This document shows positions 6,664-15,595 of a stretch of 40,216 bases of DNA, in pieces. Within the stretch, counting starts at the first letter, position 1; each line of letters begins with the position of its first letter. Source of the DNA: an uncultured Collinsella sp. (GTDB lineage Bacteria; Actinomycetota; Coriobacteriia; Coriobacteriales; Coriobacteriaceae); assembly GCA_900542315.1 (NCBI GenBank), contig UQMV01000015.1, forward strand, positions 1 to 40,216. The letters are read 5' to 3'. A program made the position numbers and the translations under genes. The notes beneath the pieces were generated by a model. That model worked only from the letters and a program-made list of their open reading frames with translations. It had not been told where the DNA came from and made no database searches.

Positions 6664-8088
6664 ATGATAGAGATCGCCGTCAACAACCTCGCGGCCGCAA
6701 CAGGGGCCCGAACCGTGACGGGAGAAGCCGATCGGGTATGCCGCGGGTGCGTTATCGACTCGCGCCAGGTCGAGGAAGGGACGATTTTCGTCGCCTTTCC
6801 CGGTGAAAACGTCGACGGCAATGATTTTGCTTCCCGTGCCGTCCAGTCGGGTGCCGGCGCCGTCGTGATGACGCGTGAGCCTGAGGCCGAGCTGGTCTCG
6901 CTGGCGCAGGACAAGGGCTGTGCCATCTTGCTGACCGATGATCCCGAGGACTTTCTGCTGCGTTTGGCGCACACGTACCGTCTGGAGCTTGGCTGCCTGG
7001 TCGTTGGTATTACCGGTTCCATCGGCAAGACGACGACCAAGGACGTGCTCGCCGCCGTGCTCGCCAAGCGCTATCGTGTCTGGGCCACCAAGGGCAATTT
7101 CAATAACCTGATCGGCATGCCGCTCACGGTGCTTTCCGCTCCGGCCGATACCGAGGTCCTGGTGCTCGAGATGGGCATGAACCATTTCCACGAGATTGAG
7201 CGCCTGTCCCAGTCCGCCAATCCCAACCTTGCCATCGTGAGCAAGATTGGCACCTCTCACATCGGCATTTTGGGCAGCCGCGAGAACATCGCCCGCGCTA
7301 AGGCCGAGATTGTCCAGGGTATGTGCGCCGCCGGCGACTTCTTGCCGCTGCTGGTTTTGGGCGGTGAGGACGACTTTACGCCGTTCATTCGCGATACGTT
7401 CGCCCAGCCTGCTGGTATCGATGTGATGCTGGCCGGCGTCTCGGACGATGATGAGGTCCGCGCCCGCGAAGTTTGTGTTGATGACGAGGGCCGTCCGGTC
7501 TTTACGCTCGATTTTGGCCAGGGTGAGACGATCGATACCATGCTTGCCATCCCCGGCGTGCAGTCCGTTCCTAACGCCGTTAAGGCCGCCGCGGTTGCCT
7601 ATCGCCTGGGCGTGACGCCCGAGCAGATCGATGCTGCCTTTAGAGGCCTCACGATCACCGGTCACCGCCAGGAGATCAAACGCGCCAAGAGCGGTGCCCG
7701 CGTCATCGACGATTCCTATAACGCCAGTGCCGAATCCATGGCTGCTGGCCTCGATCTACTGTGTTCGCTTTCCTGCATGGGGTCTCGCATGGCGATCTTG
7801 GGCGAGATGGGCGAGATGGGCGATGAGGCTCCTCGCATGCATGAACTCGTGGGCGCCTATGCCGCCGCCAAGAAGCTCGACATGCTGGCGTGCGTGGGTG
7901 GTGAGCTGGCCCAGCTTATGGCCGATGCTGCGCGCATGATGGGCATGGACGAGGACCGCATCCAGGTGTTCTCCGATTATCAGCAGGTGTTCGACCGCAT
8001 GGGCGGCGCGCTTGAAAAACATGATGTTGTACTGGTCAAGGGTTCCCGCTTTGTTGGGCTCGACCGCTTTGTGGAAGGTGTGTGCTAG
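6664..8088 (+). CDS. murF: UDP-N-acetylmuramoyl-tripeptide:D-Ala-D-Ala ligase
   Basis: Adds D-Ala-D-Ala to the UDP-MurNAc-tripeptide in the cytoplasm. The N-terminal uracil-binding domain includes CVIDSRQVEEGTIFVA. The ATP-binding P-loop is GITGSIGKTTTKD (about 115-127), and KGNFNNLIGMPLT is the MurF-specific motif after it. The central domain has LEMGMNHFHEIERLSQ and the C-terminal ligase domain starts around GHRQEIK with DDSYNASAESM. At 474 residues it is of normal length. MurE would have PGTLR-like and other features not seen here. ATG 6664 follows AGGGGAG. Its stop is 3 nt before the mraY start. Confidence 0.96.
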   Translation: MIEIAVNNLAAATGARTVTGEADRVCRGCVIDSRQVEEGTIFVAFPGENVDGNDFASRAVQSGAGAVVMTREPEAELVSLAQDKGCAILLTDDPEDFLLRLAHTYRLELGCLVVGITGSIGKTTTKDVLAAVLAKRYRVWATKGNFNNLIGMPLTVLSAPADTEVLVLEMGMNHFHEIERLSQSANPNLAIVSKIGTSHIGILGSRENIARAKAEIVQGMCAAGDFLPLLVLGGEDDFTPFIRDTFAQPAGIDVMLAGVSDDDEVRAREVCVDDEGRPVFTLDFGQGETIDTMLAIPGVQSVPNAVKAAAVAYRLGVTPEQIDAAFRGLTITGHRQEIKRAKSGARVIDDSYNASAESMAAGLDLLCSLSCMGSRMAILGEMGEMGDEAPRMHELVGAYAAAKKLDMLACVGGELAQLMADAARMMGMDEDRIQVFSDYQQVFDRMGGALEKHDVVLVKGSRFVGLDRFVEGVC

Positions 8089-8091
8089 CCC

Positions 8092-9111
8092 ATGTTCGGC
8101 AATCCCTCGTATCCAACGTATCAGGCTTTTTTGGGGCTTGGCATCGCCGCTGCCATTGCGCTGCTGCTCATGCCGTGGTGGATCAAGCTGCTCAAGGTCG
8201 AGGGTATCGGCCAGCAGGTTCGTGCCGACGGCCCCAAGCGTCATTTGGTTAAGCAGGGAACGCCCACCATGGGTGGCGTTGTCATCCTCGTCGCGATCTC
8301 GCTGACCTGCCTGCTGATGGGCAAGCTCACCACCGAGCTCGTGCTTGTGCTGCTCGCCACGCTGGCGACCGGCGCGCTGGGCCTGATCGACGACCTGACC
8401 TCCGTTACGCATGGGCGCTCGCTCGGTCTGACGCCTCATGCCAAGATGATCGGCCTAACCATTATCTGTGTCACCTTTACGGTACTTGCCGTCAACTGGT
8501 GCGGCGTCGCCCCCGAGATTCGTTTTCCCGGCGGCCTGACGATCGACCTTGGCGTGCTTTCGACCACCATCTGCGGCCTTTCGTTCCCGTGGCTCTACAT
8601 TGTCTTTTGCTGGCTGATGATCGCCGGTCTTTCTAATGCCGTGAACCTGACCGATGGCCTTGACGGTCTTGCTGGTGGCACCTCCATGATCGCCATGCTC
8701 GCCATGGCTGCGATGGCGTTTTTGCACGGAGACGTGAACCTGTCCATCTTCTGCACCGCGTGTGCCGGCGCCTGCTTGGGCTTTCTGTGGTTCAACTGCT
8801 ATCCGGCGAGCATCTTTATGGGCGATACCGGCTCGCTTGCCCTAGGCGCCGCGTTTGCCTGCACGTCCATCATGACCAACACCGAGGTCGTCTCCCTCAT
8901 CATCGGCGGCCTGTTTATCGTTGAGACCCTGTCGGTCATGATTCAGGTTGTCTACTTCCACTTTACGCACAAGCGCGTCTTCCTTATGGCGCCCATCCAT
9001 CATCATTTCGAAAAGAAGGGCTGGGCCGAGACCAAGGTCGTCATCCGTTTTTGGATTATCGCTGCGGCCTTTGGTGCCGTTGGCCTTGCTTTGTTCTTCC
9101 AGTTGGGATAG
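8092..9111 (+). CDS. mraY: Phospho-N-acetylmuramoyl-pentapeptide transferase
   Basis: Transfers phospho-MurNAc-pentapeptide to undecaprenyl phosphate, giving lipid I, at the cytoplasmic face of the membrane. The 339-residue polytopic protein shows about ten hydrophobic segments and the family's polar motifs: KRHLVKQGTPTMGG, GLIDDLT with the Asp pair, NAVNLTDGLDGLAGG, and APIHHHFEKKGW near the C-terminus. The start ATG lies 3 nt after murF, so translation is probably coupled, and murD follows 9 nt after the stop. Confidence 0.97.
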   Translation: MFGNPSYPTYQAFLGLGIAAAIALLLMPWWIKLLKVEGIGQQVRADGPKRHLVKQGTPTMGGVVILVAISLTCLLMGKLTTELVLVLLATLATGALGLIDDLTSVTHGRSLGLTPHAKMIGLTIICVTFTVLAVNWCGVAPEIRFPGGLTIDLGVLSTTICGLSFPWLYIVFCWLMIAGLSNAVNLTDGLDGLAGGTSMIAMLAMAAMAFLHGDVNLSIFCTACAGACLGFLWFNCYPASIFMGDTGSLALGAAFACTSIMTNTEVVSLIIGGLFIVETLSVMIQVVYFHFTHKRVFLMAPIHHHFEKKGWAETKVVIRFWIIAAAFGAVGLALFFQLG

Positions 9112-9120
9112 TGGTCTTTC

Positions 9121-10527
9121 ATGCCTCTTGCTGATGTCTTTAGCCTGCTCGTTTTGGGTCAGGGCAAATCCGGTCTCGATGTCGCCCGCTGGGCGCTGGC
9201 ACATCCCGAGCGCGTAAGCGCCGTTACCGTGTATGGCGGCGGCACCTCTGAGCCCAATGACGCCACGCGTGCGCTCGAGGCTGCTGGTGCGTCGTTTGTC
9301 TATGGGACCGAACAGGTCGAGGGCGCCTATGACGTATGCGTGACGTGCCCGGGCATCTCGGAGTTCTCGGGCTTCTTTAAGGCCGGGCGCGAGCATGCCG
9401 CCCAGATTATGGGTGAGCCCGAGTTTGCCTATCGCCTGTCGCCCGATAACTGGATTGCCATTACGGGTACCAACGGCAAGACGACTACCACGTCGCTGAC
9501 TGATTATCTGCTCAAGGCTGCCGGTGAGGCCAGCGTAGCTGTCGGCAACATCGGCGAGCCGCCGGTCAACGAGATTGACGGCCGAGCTCATAACGAGTGG
9601 TTTGTGGCCGAGCTCTCGAGCTACCAGATTGCTACGACCGCCGAGCTTCATCCTCGCGTGGCGGTGCTGCTCAACATCACTCCCGATCACTTGGGCTGGC
9701 ATAAGAGCCATAAGAACTATGCGCTTGCCAAGATCAAACTGTTTGACAATATGGTCGATGACGATCTGGTGGTTGTCGATGTCGAAGACGCCGGCATTCA
9801 CGAGTTCGATGAGTACATCTACACGCCGGGTCGTCGCATCTGCAAGGTTGCCTTTGACGAGCCTGAGGGTGAGGATGCCGCCTTTGTGCGCGATGGCAAG
9901 ATGATCGTGCGCCTGAAGGGCGTCGAGACCCCGCTCATCGCTACATCCGAGCTCAAGATCTCGGGCCATCACAATGTTATCAATGCCCTGTGCGCTGCCA
10001 CAGCTGCCCTGGCAGTCGGTGCCGATGTCGATGGTGTCTGCCGCGGTCTGGCCTCGTTCCAGCCGCTCGAACACCGCGTGGAGCCGTGTGGCGAGATTGA
10101 CGGCGTGCGCTACGTCAACGATTCCAAGGCGACTAACACCGATGCGGTCGAAAAGGCCCTGACGGCATTTCCCGATGATGACGTGATCTTGCTGCTCGGC
10201 GGCCACGATAAGGGCACGCCGCTCACGGACTTCGCGCGCGTTGTTATGGATAACGTACGCTCGGTCGTCTGCTTTGGCGATGCGCGCGAGCGCTTCACCG
10301 CCGCTATGGACGAGGCCGATGTCGATGGCGATGTGGATATCGCCCAGGCGGATGACCTGCGCGATGCCGTGGACGTCGCCCGTTCGCTGTCGAGCCGTGG
10401 CGACGTGATCTTACTTTCTCCTGCCTGCTCTTCGTTCGATGAGTTCTCGGGCTATGAGGAGCGCGGCCGCGTGTTTAAGGACTACGTGGCCCAGCTTGCC
10501 GCTGCGGCGAAATCGCAAATGGAATAG
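9121..10527 (+). CDS. murD: UDP-N-acetylmuramoyl-L-alanine:D-glutamate ligase
   Basis: Adds D-glutamate to UDP-MurNAc-L-Ala. Seen: an N-terminal Rossmann-like domain beginning LLVLGQGKSGLDVARW, the conserved PEFAYRL before the Mur ligase P-loop ITGTNGKTTTTSL, ELSSYQI with the metal-binding Glu, NITPDHLGWHKSHKNYALAK, and the C-terminal domain with LEHRVEPCGEIDGVRYVNDSKATN and LLLGGHDKG. Length 468 is typical. The ribosome site before ATG 9121 is weak. It is 3 nt upstream of the proposed ftsW start and is part of the same operon. Confidence 0.96.
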   Translation: MPLADVFSLLVLGQGKSGLDVARWALAHPERVSAVTVYGGGTSEPNDATRALEAAGASFVYGTEQVEGAYDVCVTCPGISEFSGFFKAGREHAAQIMGEPEFAYRLSPDNWIAITGTNGKTTTTSLTDYLLKAAGEASVAVGNIGEPPVNEIDGRAHNEWFVAELSSYQIATTAELHPRVAVLLNITPDHLGWHKSHKNYALAKIKLFDNMVDDDLVVVDVEDAGIHEFDEYIYTPGRRICKVAFDEPEGEDAAFVRDGKMIVRLKGVETPLIATSELKISGHHNVINALCAATAALAVGADVDGVCRGLASFQPLEHRVEPCGEIDGVRYVNDSKATNTDAVEKALTAFPDDDVILLLGGHDKGTPLTDFARVVMDNVRSVVCFGDARERFTAAMDEADVDGDVDIAQADDLRDAVDVARSLSSRGDVILLSPACSSFDEFSGYEERGRVFKDYVAQLAAAAKSQME

Positions 10528-10530
10528 GGG

Positions 10531-12057
10531 TTGCCGGTGAGAGAGGAGAGCCCCCGACAAGGTATGAGGAGGCCCGACTCGGACCGTGCTTCCTCGCGGC
10601 GCAGCACACCGCGTTCCGGTCGCGGCGGGCAGACGTTTAGCGAACGCTATATTGCCGGCGTTCCCGCCCGTATCATGCGCCCCCGTTTGATATTCATGGC
10701 TTGCCTGTTTACCTTGGTGTGCTTTGGCCTGCTGATGGTGTACTCGGCGTCTTCGGTCGAGGCGCTGCACGAGAATGGCTCGGCGACGTTTTTTCTGTTT
10801 CGACAAGCCGCGTTTGCCGGAGTTGGCGTGCTGGCTATGGTTGCCATCGTGCGCATCTTGCCGGACAGCTGGTTTGGGGAAGACGTGCTCAGGATCTTCC
10901 TCATAGGCATGATAGGGCTACTGTTTCTGGTGTTCTTGGTGGGCAGCGGCAGCCGTGGCGCCACGCGCTGGCTCAACATCGCCGGTATTCAGTTCCAGCC
11001 TTCCGAGTTTTTAAAGCCATTTGCCATTGCGTATTCGGCCATCATGCTTGATCGTTTCTTTTCGCCCGGTGGCAACATCAACGAATTCCTTCGCAAGATG
11101 GGCATCTACTTGGGCATTTCGCTCTTTCTGATCTTTATCCAGCCCGATTTCGGTACTGTCCTGATCATCCTGTTGACCCTCATGTGCATGGCGTTGTTTG
11201 CGGGTCTCGACCCCAGATTTATCATCGGCGTGCTAATCTTCGGCATTCTCGTGATCGTGATTGCGCTTGTTGCAGAGCCGTACCGTATGGTGCGTATTCA
11301 GGTTGCCTTGAACCCTTGGGCCGACGAGTATGGTGACGGCTATCAGGCCACGCTTGCCATCATGGCCTTTGCCTCGGGCGGTCTGTTCGGCCGTGGCATC
11401 GGCAACTCAACCATGAAGTACTCGTATCTGCCCGAGGCGCACAATGACTACATCTTGGCCATCATTGGCGAGGAAGTCGGTTTTGTCGGAACCGTGCTGT
11501 TTTTCTTGGTGTTTGCGATGCTGATCTATTCGGCGTTTCGCATTGCCGAGCAGGCGACCGATCGTCGGGGCGCGCTCATGGCGTCTGGCTCCGCGGTCAT
11601 TCTCGCGGTGCAGTTTTTGATTAACGCGCTGGGCATCCTCAACGTGTTTCCCATGACGGGTAAACCGTTGCCGTTTATTAGCTACGGCGGCTCGTCGATT
11701 ATCGTGTCGCTCATGCTTGCCGGGTTGATCCTGCGCGTTTCGTACGAGAGCGCCCGTCGCGATGAGTACGACCGCCGCCGCGAGAGCTTTGCCGTTATGG
11801 ATGAGAGCACCGCCGGCATGCCCCACGTGCGCGGCGAGCGATCTACGCGTAACGGTTTTACCGTCCTGGATGGCTCTGCGACCGAGCCGGCAGCTCGCCC
11901 GCGTCAGCGAACGGCGCCGCAAGGTCGTCCTCAGCGCCCCACTCCTCGCAATGCGGGCGGCGGATATAATCGAATCGATTTGAACTCGGACCCGTCGGCG
12001 CGTCTGCGCACCGACGACCAGGGACCGCGTGTACGAAGGGACTACCATGACCGATAA
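10531..12057 (+). CDS. ftsW: SEDS peptidoglycan glycosyltransferase FtsW
   Basis: Polymerises lipid II glycan strands at the septum together with the class B PBP. About ten membrane segments run from residue 50 to 405. SEDS motifs include GSRGATRWLNI, QPSEFLKPFAIAY, PDFGTVLIILL, and KPLPFISYGGSS. The start is uncertain: TTG 10531 follows AGGGG, while ATG 10564 gives a shorter tail (starting M-R-R-P-D-S) and needs a weaker AAGG site. The C-terminal tail of about 100 residues is hydrophilic, rich in Arg and Pro, and probably disordered; it could be an interaction region. The 3' end overlaps the start of murG by 11 nt. Confidence 0.94.
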   Translation: MPVREESPRQGMRRPDSDRASSRRSTPRSGRGGQTFSERYIAGVPARIMRPRLIFMACLFTLVCFGLLMVYSASSVEALHENGSATFFLFRQAAFAGVGVLAMVAIVRILPDSWFGEDVLRIFLIGMIGLLFLVFLVGSGSRGATRWLNIAGIQFQPSEFLKPFAIAYSAIMLDRFFSPGGNINEFLRKMGIYLGISLFLIFIQPDFGTVLIILLTLMCMALFAGLDPRFIIGVLIFGILVIVIALVAEPYRMVRIQVALNPWADEYGDGYQATLAIMAFASGGLFGRGIGNSTMKYSYLPEAHNDYILAIIGEEVGFVGTVLFFLVFAMLIYSAFRIAEQATDRRGALMASGSAVILAVQFLINALGILNVFPMTGKPLPFISYGGSSIIVSLMLAGLILRVSYESARRDEYDRRRESFAVMDESTAGMPHVRGERSTRNGFTVLDGSATEPAARPRQRTAPQGRPQRPTPRNAGGGYNRIDLNSDPSARLRTDDQGPRVRRDYHDR

Positions 12058-13162
12058 AATGACCGTTGCTATTGCAGCCGGCGGCACGGCTGGACACATC
12101 AACCCCGCGCTCGCCTTGGCCGAAGAGCTGCGTGACCGTGGCCACCATGTTGTGTTCGTGGGCCAGTCGCGCAAGCTCGAGGGTCGTCTGGTCCCCGAGG
12201 CTGGGTTTGATTTTGTGCCCATTACGGTCACGGGCTTCGACCGCTCCCGTCCTTGGACGGCGCTGACCTCGCTGTGGCGTGTCAACAAGGCCAAGCGTGC
12301 TCTCGCCAGTCATTTCTCAAAGGTCGGCAAGCCCGATGCTGCCGTCGGTTTTGGTGCCTATGTCGAGGTTCCGCTGCTGGGGTGGTGCAAGGGCGCAGGC
12401 GTTCCGTATCTGCTGCATGAGCAGAACTCTGTTCCGGGCCTGGCCAACAAGATGATGAACTCCCACGCCGCCCGCGTGTGCATCTCGGTGCCGGCAGCGC
12501 GTTCGGTCTTTGAGCGCGAAGGTGACCCTGACCACGTGCTCATGACCGGCAACCCCGTACGTCGCTCGGTAATCGAAGGCGATCGCGCTCGCGGCCGCAA
12601 GGCACTTGGCGTTCCCGAGGACGCTACGCTGCTGCTCGTCTTTGGCGGTTCACTTGGCGCCCAGCACCTCAACGAGCGCGTGGTTTCGCTCAAAAACGAG
12701 CTGCTTTCGCGCAAGAACCTCTATGTGTTGCATTCGACGGGTGCGGACGGCTTTGAGGAGACCGGGCGCGCTTTGGCGCTGACGCCCGAGGAGGCGAAGC
12801 GTTACCGCGTCCAGCCTTACATCGACAACATGGGCGATATGTTGGCTGCTGCCGATTTGGTGCTCTCGCGTTCGGGCGCATCAAGCGTGGCCGAGATCGC
12901 TGCGCTCGCCGTGCCCTCGGTGCTCGTGCCGTATCCGCATGCGACGGCCGACCACCAAACCACCAATGCCCGGTATCTGGTCGACGCCGGGGCCGGCGTG
13001 CTCTGCGCCGATGCCGATATCGACGGTTCTGCCTTTGCCGATGAGTTGCTGCACCTGGTCGATGACGCGGCGGCGCGCGACGCCATGCGTCAGGCGGCGC
13101 GTGGTCTGGCTCAGGATAGGGCCGCCGCTCTTCTGGCGGATGCGGTAGAGGGTTTGCGTTAG
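12047..13162 (+). CDS. murG: UDP-GlcNAc:lipid I N-acetylglucosaminyltransferase
   Basis: Converts lipid I to lipid II on the inner membrane face. The glycine-rich N-terminal loop AAGGTAGHINPALALAEEL is the donor/acceptor signature. Also seen are GFGAYVEVPLL, LHEQNSVPGLANK, VLMTGNPVR, the second G-loop FGGSLGAQHLNE, and the UDP-GlcNAc-binding LSRSGASSVAEIAALAVPSVLVPYPHATADHQ. The ATG at 12047 is preferred to the GTG at 12029 because GAAGGG lies 6 nt upstream; this gives 371 residues. The start overlaps ftsW, so translation is likely coupled. Confidence 0.96.
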   Translation: MTDKMTVAIAAGGTAGHINPALALAEELRDRGHHVVFVGQSRKLEGRLVPEAGFDFVPITVTGFDRSRPWTALTSLWRVNKAKRALASHFSKVGKPDAAVGFGAYVEVPLLGWCKGAGVPYLLHEQNSVPGLANKMMNSHAARVCISVPAARSVFEREGDPDHVLMTGNPVRRSVIEGDRARGRKALGVPEDATLLLVFGGSLGAQHLNERVVSLKNELLSRKNLYVLHSTGADGFEETGRALALTPEEAKRYRVQPYIDNMGDMLAAADLVLSRSGASSVAEIAALAVPSVLVPYPHATADHQTTNARYLVDAGAGVLCADADIDGSAFADELLHLVDDAAARDAMRQAARGLAQDRAAALLADAVEGLR

Positions 13163-13259
13163 TTAGACGGGATATCGTCGGTCGCCCTCGCGCTGATGCG
13201 GTAGGTGCGGTACAGTTAACGGGTTACAGGCAGTGTTTACGCAAGGAGTACACGAGCAC

Positions 13260-14678
13260 ATGGCTGATTCCCAGACTGCAACCTCCGCGCCCGAGTTTAA
13301 GAGCGCCCACTTTATCGGTATCGGCGGCGCCGGCATGAGCGGCATCGCCCTCGTTCTGCACGAGCGCGGTTATGCCGTTACCGGCTCCGACCTTAAGACG
13401 TCACGTTATATCCGCCAGCTCACCCGCGCTGGTGTGAAGGTGCATGTGGGCCATGAGGCCGCCACGATCGACGAGGTCAAGCCCGACGTGGTTGTTGTCT
13501 CCACCGCTATTCCGGAGTCCAACCCTGAACTCGTGCGCGCTCGCGAGCTGGGCATTCCCGTGTGGCCCCGTGCCAAGATGCTCTCTGCCTTGGGCCACGG
13601 CTACACGACTGTCGCTGTTGCCGGCACGCATGGCAAGACCACCACGTCTTCGATGTGCGCCACCATGCTCGACCGCATGGGTCTGGATCCGAGCTTCTTG
13701 ATCGGTGGCATCGTCGAGGGCTATGACACGAACGGCAAGAACGGCTCGGGCGACTACTTTGTCGCCGAGGCCGACGAGTCCGACAGCTCCTTCCTGTTCC
13801 TGAACCCCAACGTGGTCATTGTGACCAACGTCGAGGCCGACCACCTCGATCACTACTCGGGTATCGAGGAGATCGAGGCAACTTTCGCCAAATTCATGAG
13901 CCTGGTGGGCGAGGACGGCACCGTCATCGTCTGCGGTGAGGACCCGCATCTGGTCGAGCTCGCCAAGTCGACGGGCCGTCACGTGCTTTCCTACGGCTTT
14001 GCCGAGGGCAACGACATCGTCTGCATGCACCCGGATGTCAAGGGCATCCAGAGCGACTTTATCGTTCGTTTTGAGGACGGCACTGAGCATGCTGTGGAGA
14101 TCAAGAGCAATCCCGGTCGCCACAACATGCTCAACGCCACGGCGGTGCTCACCGTCGCCCATGTCCTAGGCCTTGACATCGACGCCGCCGCCAAGGCGCT
14201 CTCGAGCTTTGAGGGCGTCCGCCGTCGCTTTACCCACGTGGGCGATATCGATGGCATCACCGTGGTCGATGATTACGGCCATCACCCCACCGAGATCAAG
14301 GCGACGCTTGCTGCCGCTTCGTCGCTGGGCTACAAGCACGTCGACGTCGTGTTCCAGCCGCACCGCTATTCGCGCCTGCAGGCCCTGTGCGACGACTTTG
14401 CCGATGCATTTGCCAATGCCGATAAACTGCTGCTGATTGATGTGTTCTCGGCTGGCGAGATGCCCATTCCGGGTGTCACCTCTAAGATGCTCGCCGATAC
14501 CGTGCGCGCCAAGCATCCTGGCAAGGAGGTCGTGTACTGCTCCAGCCGTCTTGAGCTCAATCAGGAGCTCGAGCAGATGGTGGGCGAGGGCGACCTGCTG
14601 CTCACCATGGGTGCCGGTGACGTTACGACCGTCGGTCCTGAGTTTATCGAGTATCTGACTGCCAAGAAAGACGCTTAA
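13260..14678 (+). CDS. murC: UDP-N-acetylmuramate:L-alanine ligase
   Basis: Adds L-alanine to UDP-MurNAc, the first step of stem peptide assembly. Motifs in order: FIGIGGAGMSGIA (nucleotide-binding loop of the first domain), VAGTHGKTTTSSM (P-loop), AEADESDSSFL, NVEADHLDHY, then HNMLNATAV, FEGVRRRFTHVG, VVDDYGHHPTEIKATL and FQPHRYSR. The ATG at 13260 has AAGGAG 11 nt upstream and is chosen over the GTG at 13233, giving 472 residues. A 97-nt gap after murG gives room for an internal promoter, but no convincing one was seen. murB follows after 5 nt. Confidence 0.96.
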   Translation: MADSQTATSAPEFKSAHFIGIGGAGMSGIALVLHERGYAVTGSDLKTSRYIRQLTRAGVKVHVGHEAATIDEVKPDVVVVSTAIPESNPELVRARELGIPVWPRAKMLSALGHGYTTVAVAGTHGKTTTSSMCATMLDRMGLDPSFLIGGIVEGYDTNGKNGSGDYFVAEADESDSSFLFLNPNVVIVTNVEADHLDHYSGIEEIEATFAKFMSLVGEDGTVIVCGEDPHLVELAKSTGRHVLSYGFAEGNDIVCMHPDVKGIQSDFIVRFEDGTEHAVEIKSNPGRHNMLNATAVLTVAHVLGLDIDAAAKALSSFEGVRRRFTHVGDIDGITVVDDYGHHPTEIKATLAAASSLGYKHVDVVFQPHRYSRLQALCDDFADAFANADKLLLIDVFSAGEMPIPGVTSKMLADTVRAKHPGKEVVYCSSRLELNQELEQMVGEGDLLLTMGAGDVTTVGPEFIEYLTAKKDA

Positions 14679-14683
14679 GTCTA

Positions 14684-15595
14684 ATGGGTCTGTTTAACGC
14701 CGTCATGGCGCTCTCGGGCATGATCGACACGGATGTGATCGAGGACGAGCGCCTTGCGCGCCATACGAGCTATCGTATCGGCGGCAAGGCCGACCTCTTT
14801 GTGACGTGCCATAGCTATCATGCCCTTCGCCGCGCCGTGGCGGTGCTCGATCGCGAGCAGGTGCCGTGGGTCATCATCGGCAAGGGCTCCAATCTGCTGG
14901 TTGCCGATGGCGGTTATCGCGGTGCCGTCATTTCGCTTGGACGTGAGTTTCAGCGCACGGTTGTTGCCGATGACGGTTGCACGCTGACGGTCGGAGCGGG
15001 CGTGATGTTTGCGCGTCTGGTCAACGATGCCCTGTCGCGTAGCCTCTCGGGCCTTGAGTTTGCCGTTGGCATCCCTGGCTCGGTCGGCGGTGCGATATCT
15101 ATGAATGCCGGCACACGGACCGAGTGGATTGGCTCGCTGGTTGAGGATGTCGTAACGTTTGACCCGGCATCCGGTATCAAGCATTATGCGGGGTCCGAGA
15201 TCACTTGGGGCTACCGCGAATGTAGCCTTCCCCGCAATGAGATCATCCTCGAGTGCGTGCTCAAGCTTAAACCGGCGCCCAAGGCCGACATTCGCGAGTG
15301 CATGGAGCGGTACCTGACGAGGCGCAAGCGTACGCAGCCCATGGGTCGCGCATCCTGCGGTTCGGTCTTTCGCAACCCGCCCGATGCGAGCGTGGGCAAG
15401 CTTATCGAGGATTGTGGATTAAAGGGTTTTTCGATTGGCGGCGCGGAAGTTTCGCCCGTTCACGCTAATTTTATCGTTAATAACGGAACTGCCTCGGCCG
15501 ATGACGTTGCCGCGGTTATCAGACATGTGCACGGAAAGGTGAGGGAGGCGTATGGCATCGAGCTCAGACCGGAAGTTAAATTCCTCGGCTTCTAG
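14684..15595 (+). CDS. murB: UDP-N-acetylenolpyruvoylglucosamine reductase
   Basis: FAD-dependent reduction of UDP-GlcNAc-enolpyruvate to UDP-MurNAc. The FAD-binding region shows HTSYRIGGKADLF, IIGKGSNLLVADGG and GLEFAVGIPGSVGGAISMNAG. The catalytic serine lies in GRASCGSVFRNP, and the C-terminal part has KLIEDCGLKG and HANFIVN. At 303 residues this is of type II MurB size. The start at 14684 is 5 nt after murC; other in-frame ATGs at 14705 and 14720 are possible, as the ribosome site is weak. Its last 44 nt overlap the start of ftsQ. Confidence 0.95.
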   Translation: MGLFNAVMALSGMIDTDVIEDERLARHTSYRIGGKADLFVTCHSYHALRRAVAVLDREQVPWVIIGKGSNLLVADGGYRGAVISLGREFQRTVVADDGCTLTVGAGVMFARLVNDALSRSLSGLEFAVGIPGSVGGAISMNAGTRTEWIGSLVEDVVTFDPASGIKHYAGSEITWGYRECSLPRNEIILECVLKLKPAPKADIRECMERYLTRRKRTQPMGRASCGSVFRNPPDASVGKLIEDCGLKGFSIGGAEVSPVHANFIVNNGTASADDVAAVIRHVHGKVREAYGIELRPEVKFLGF

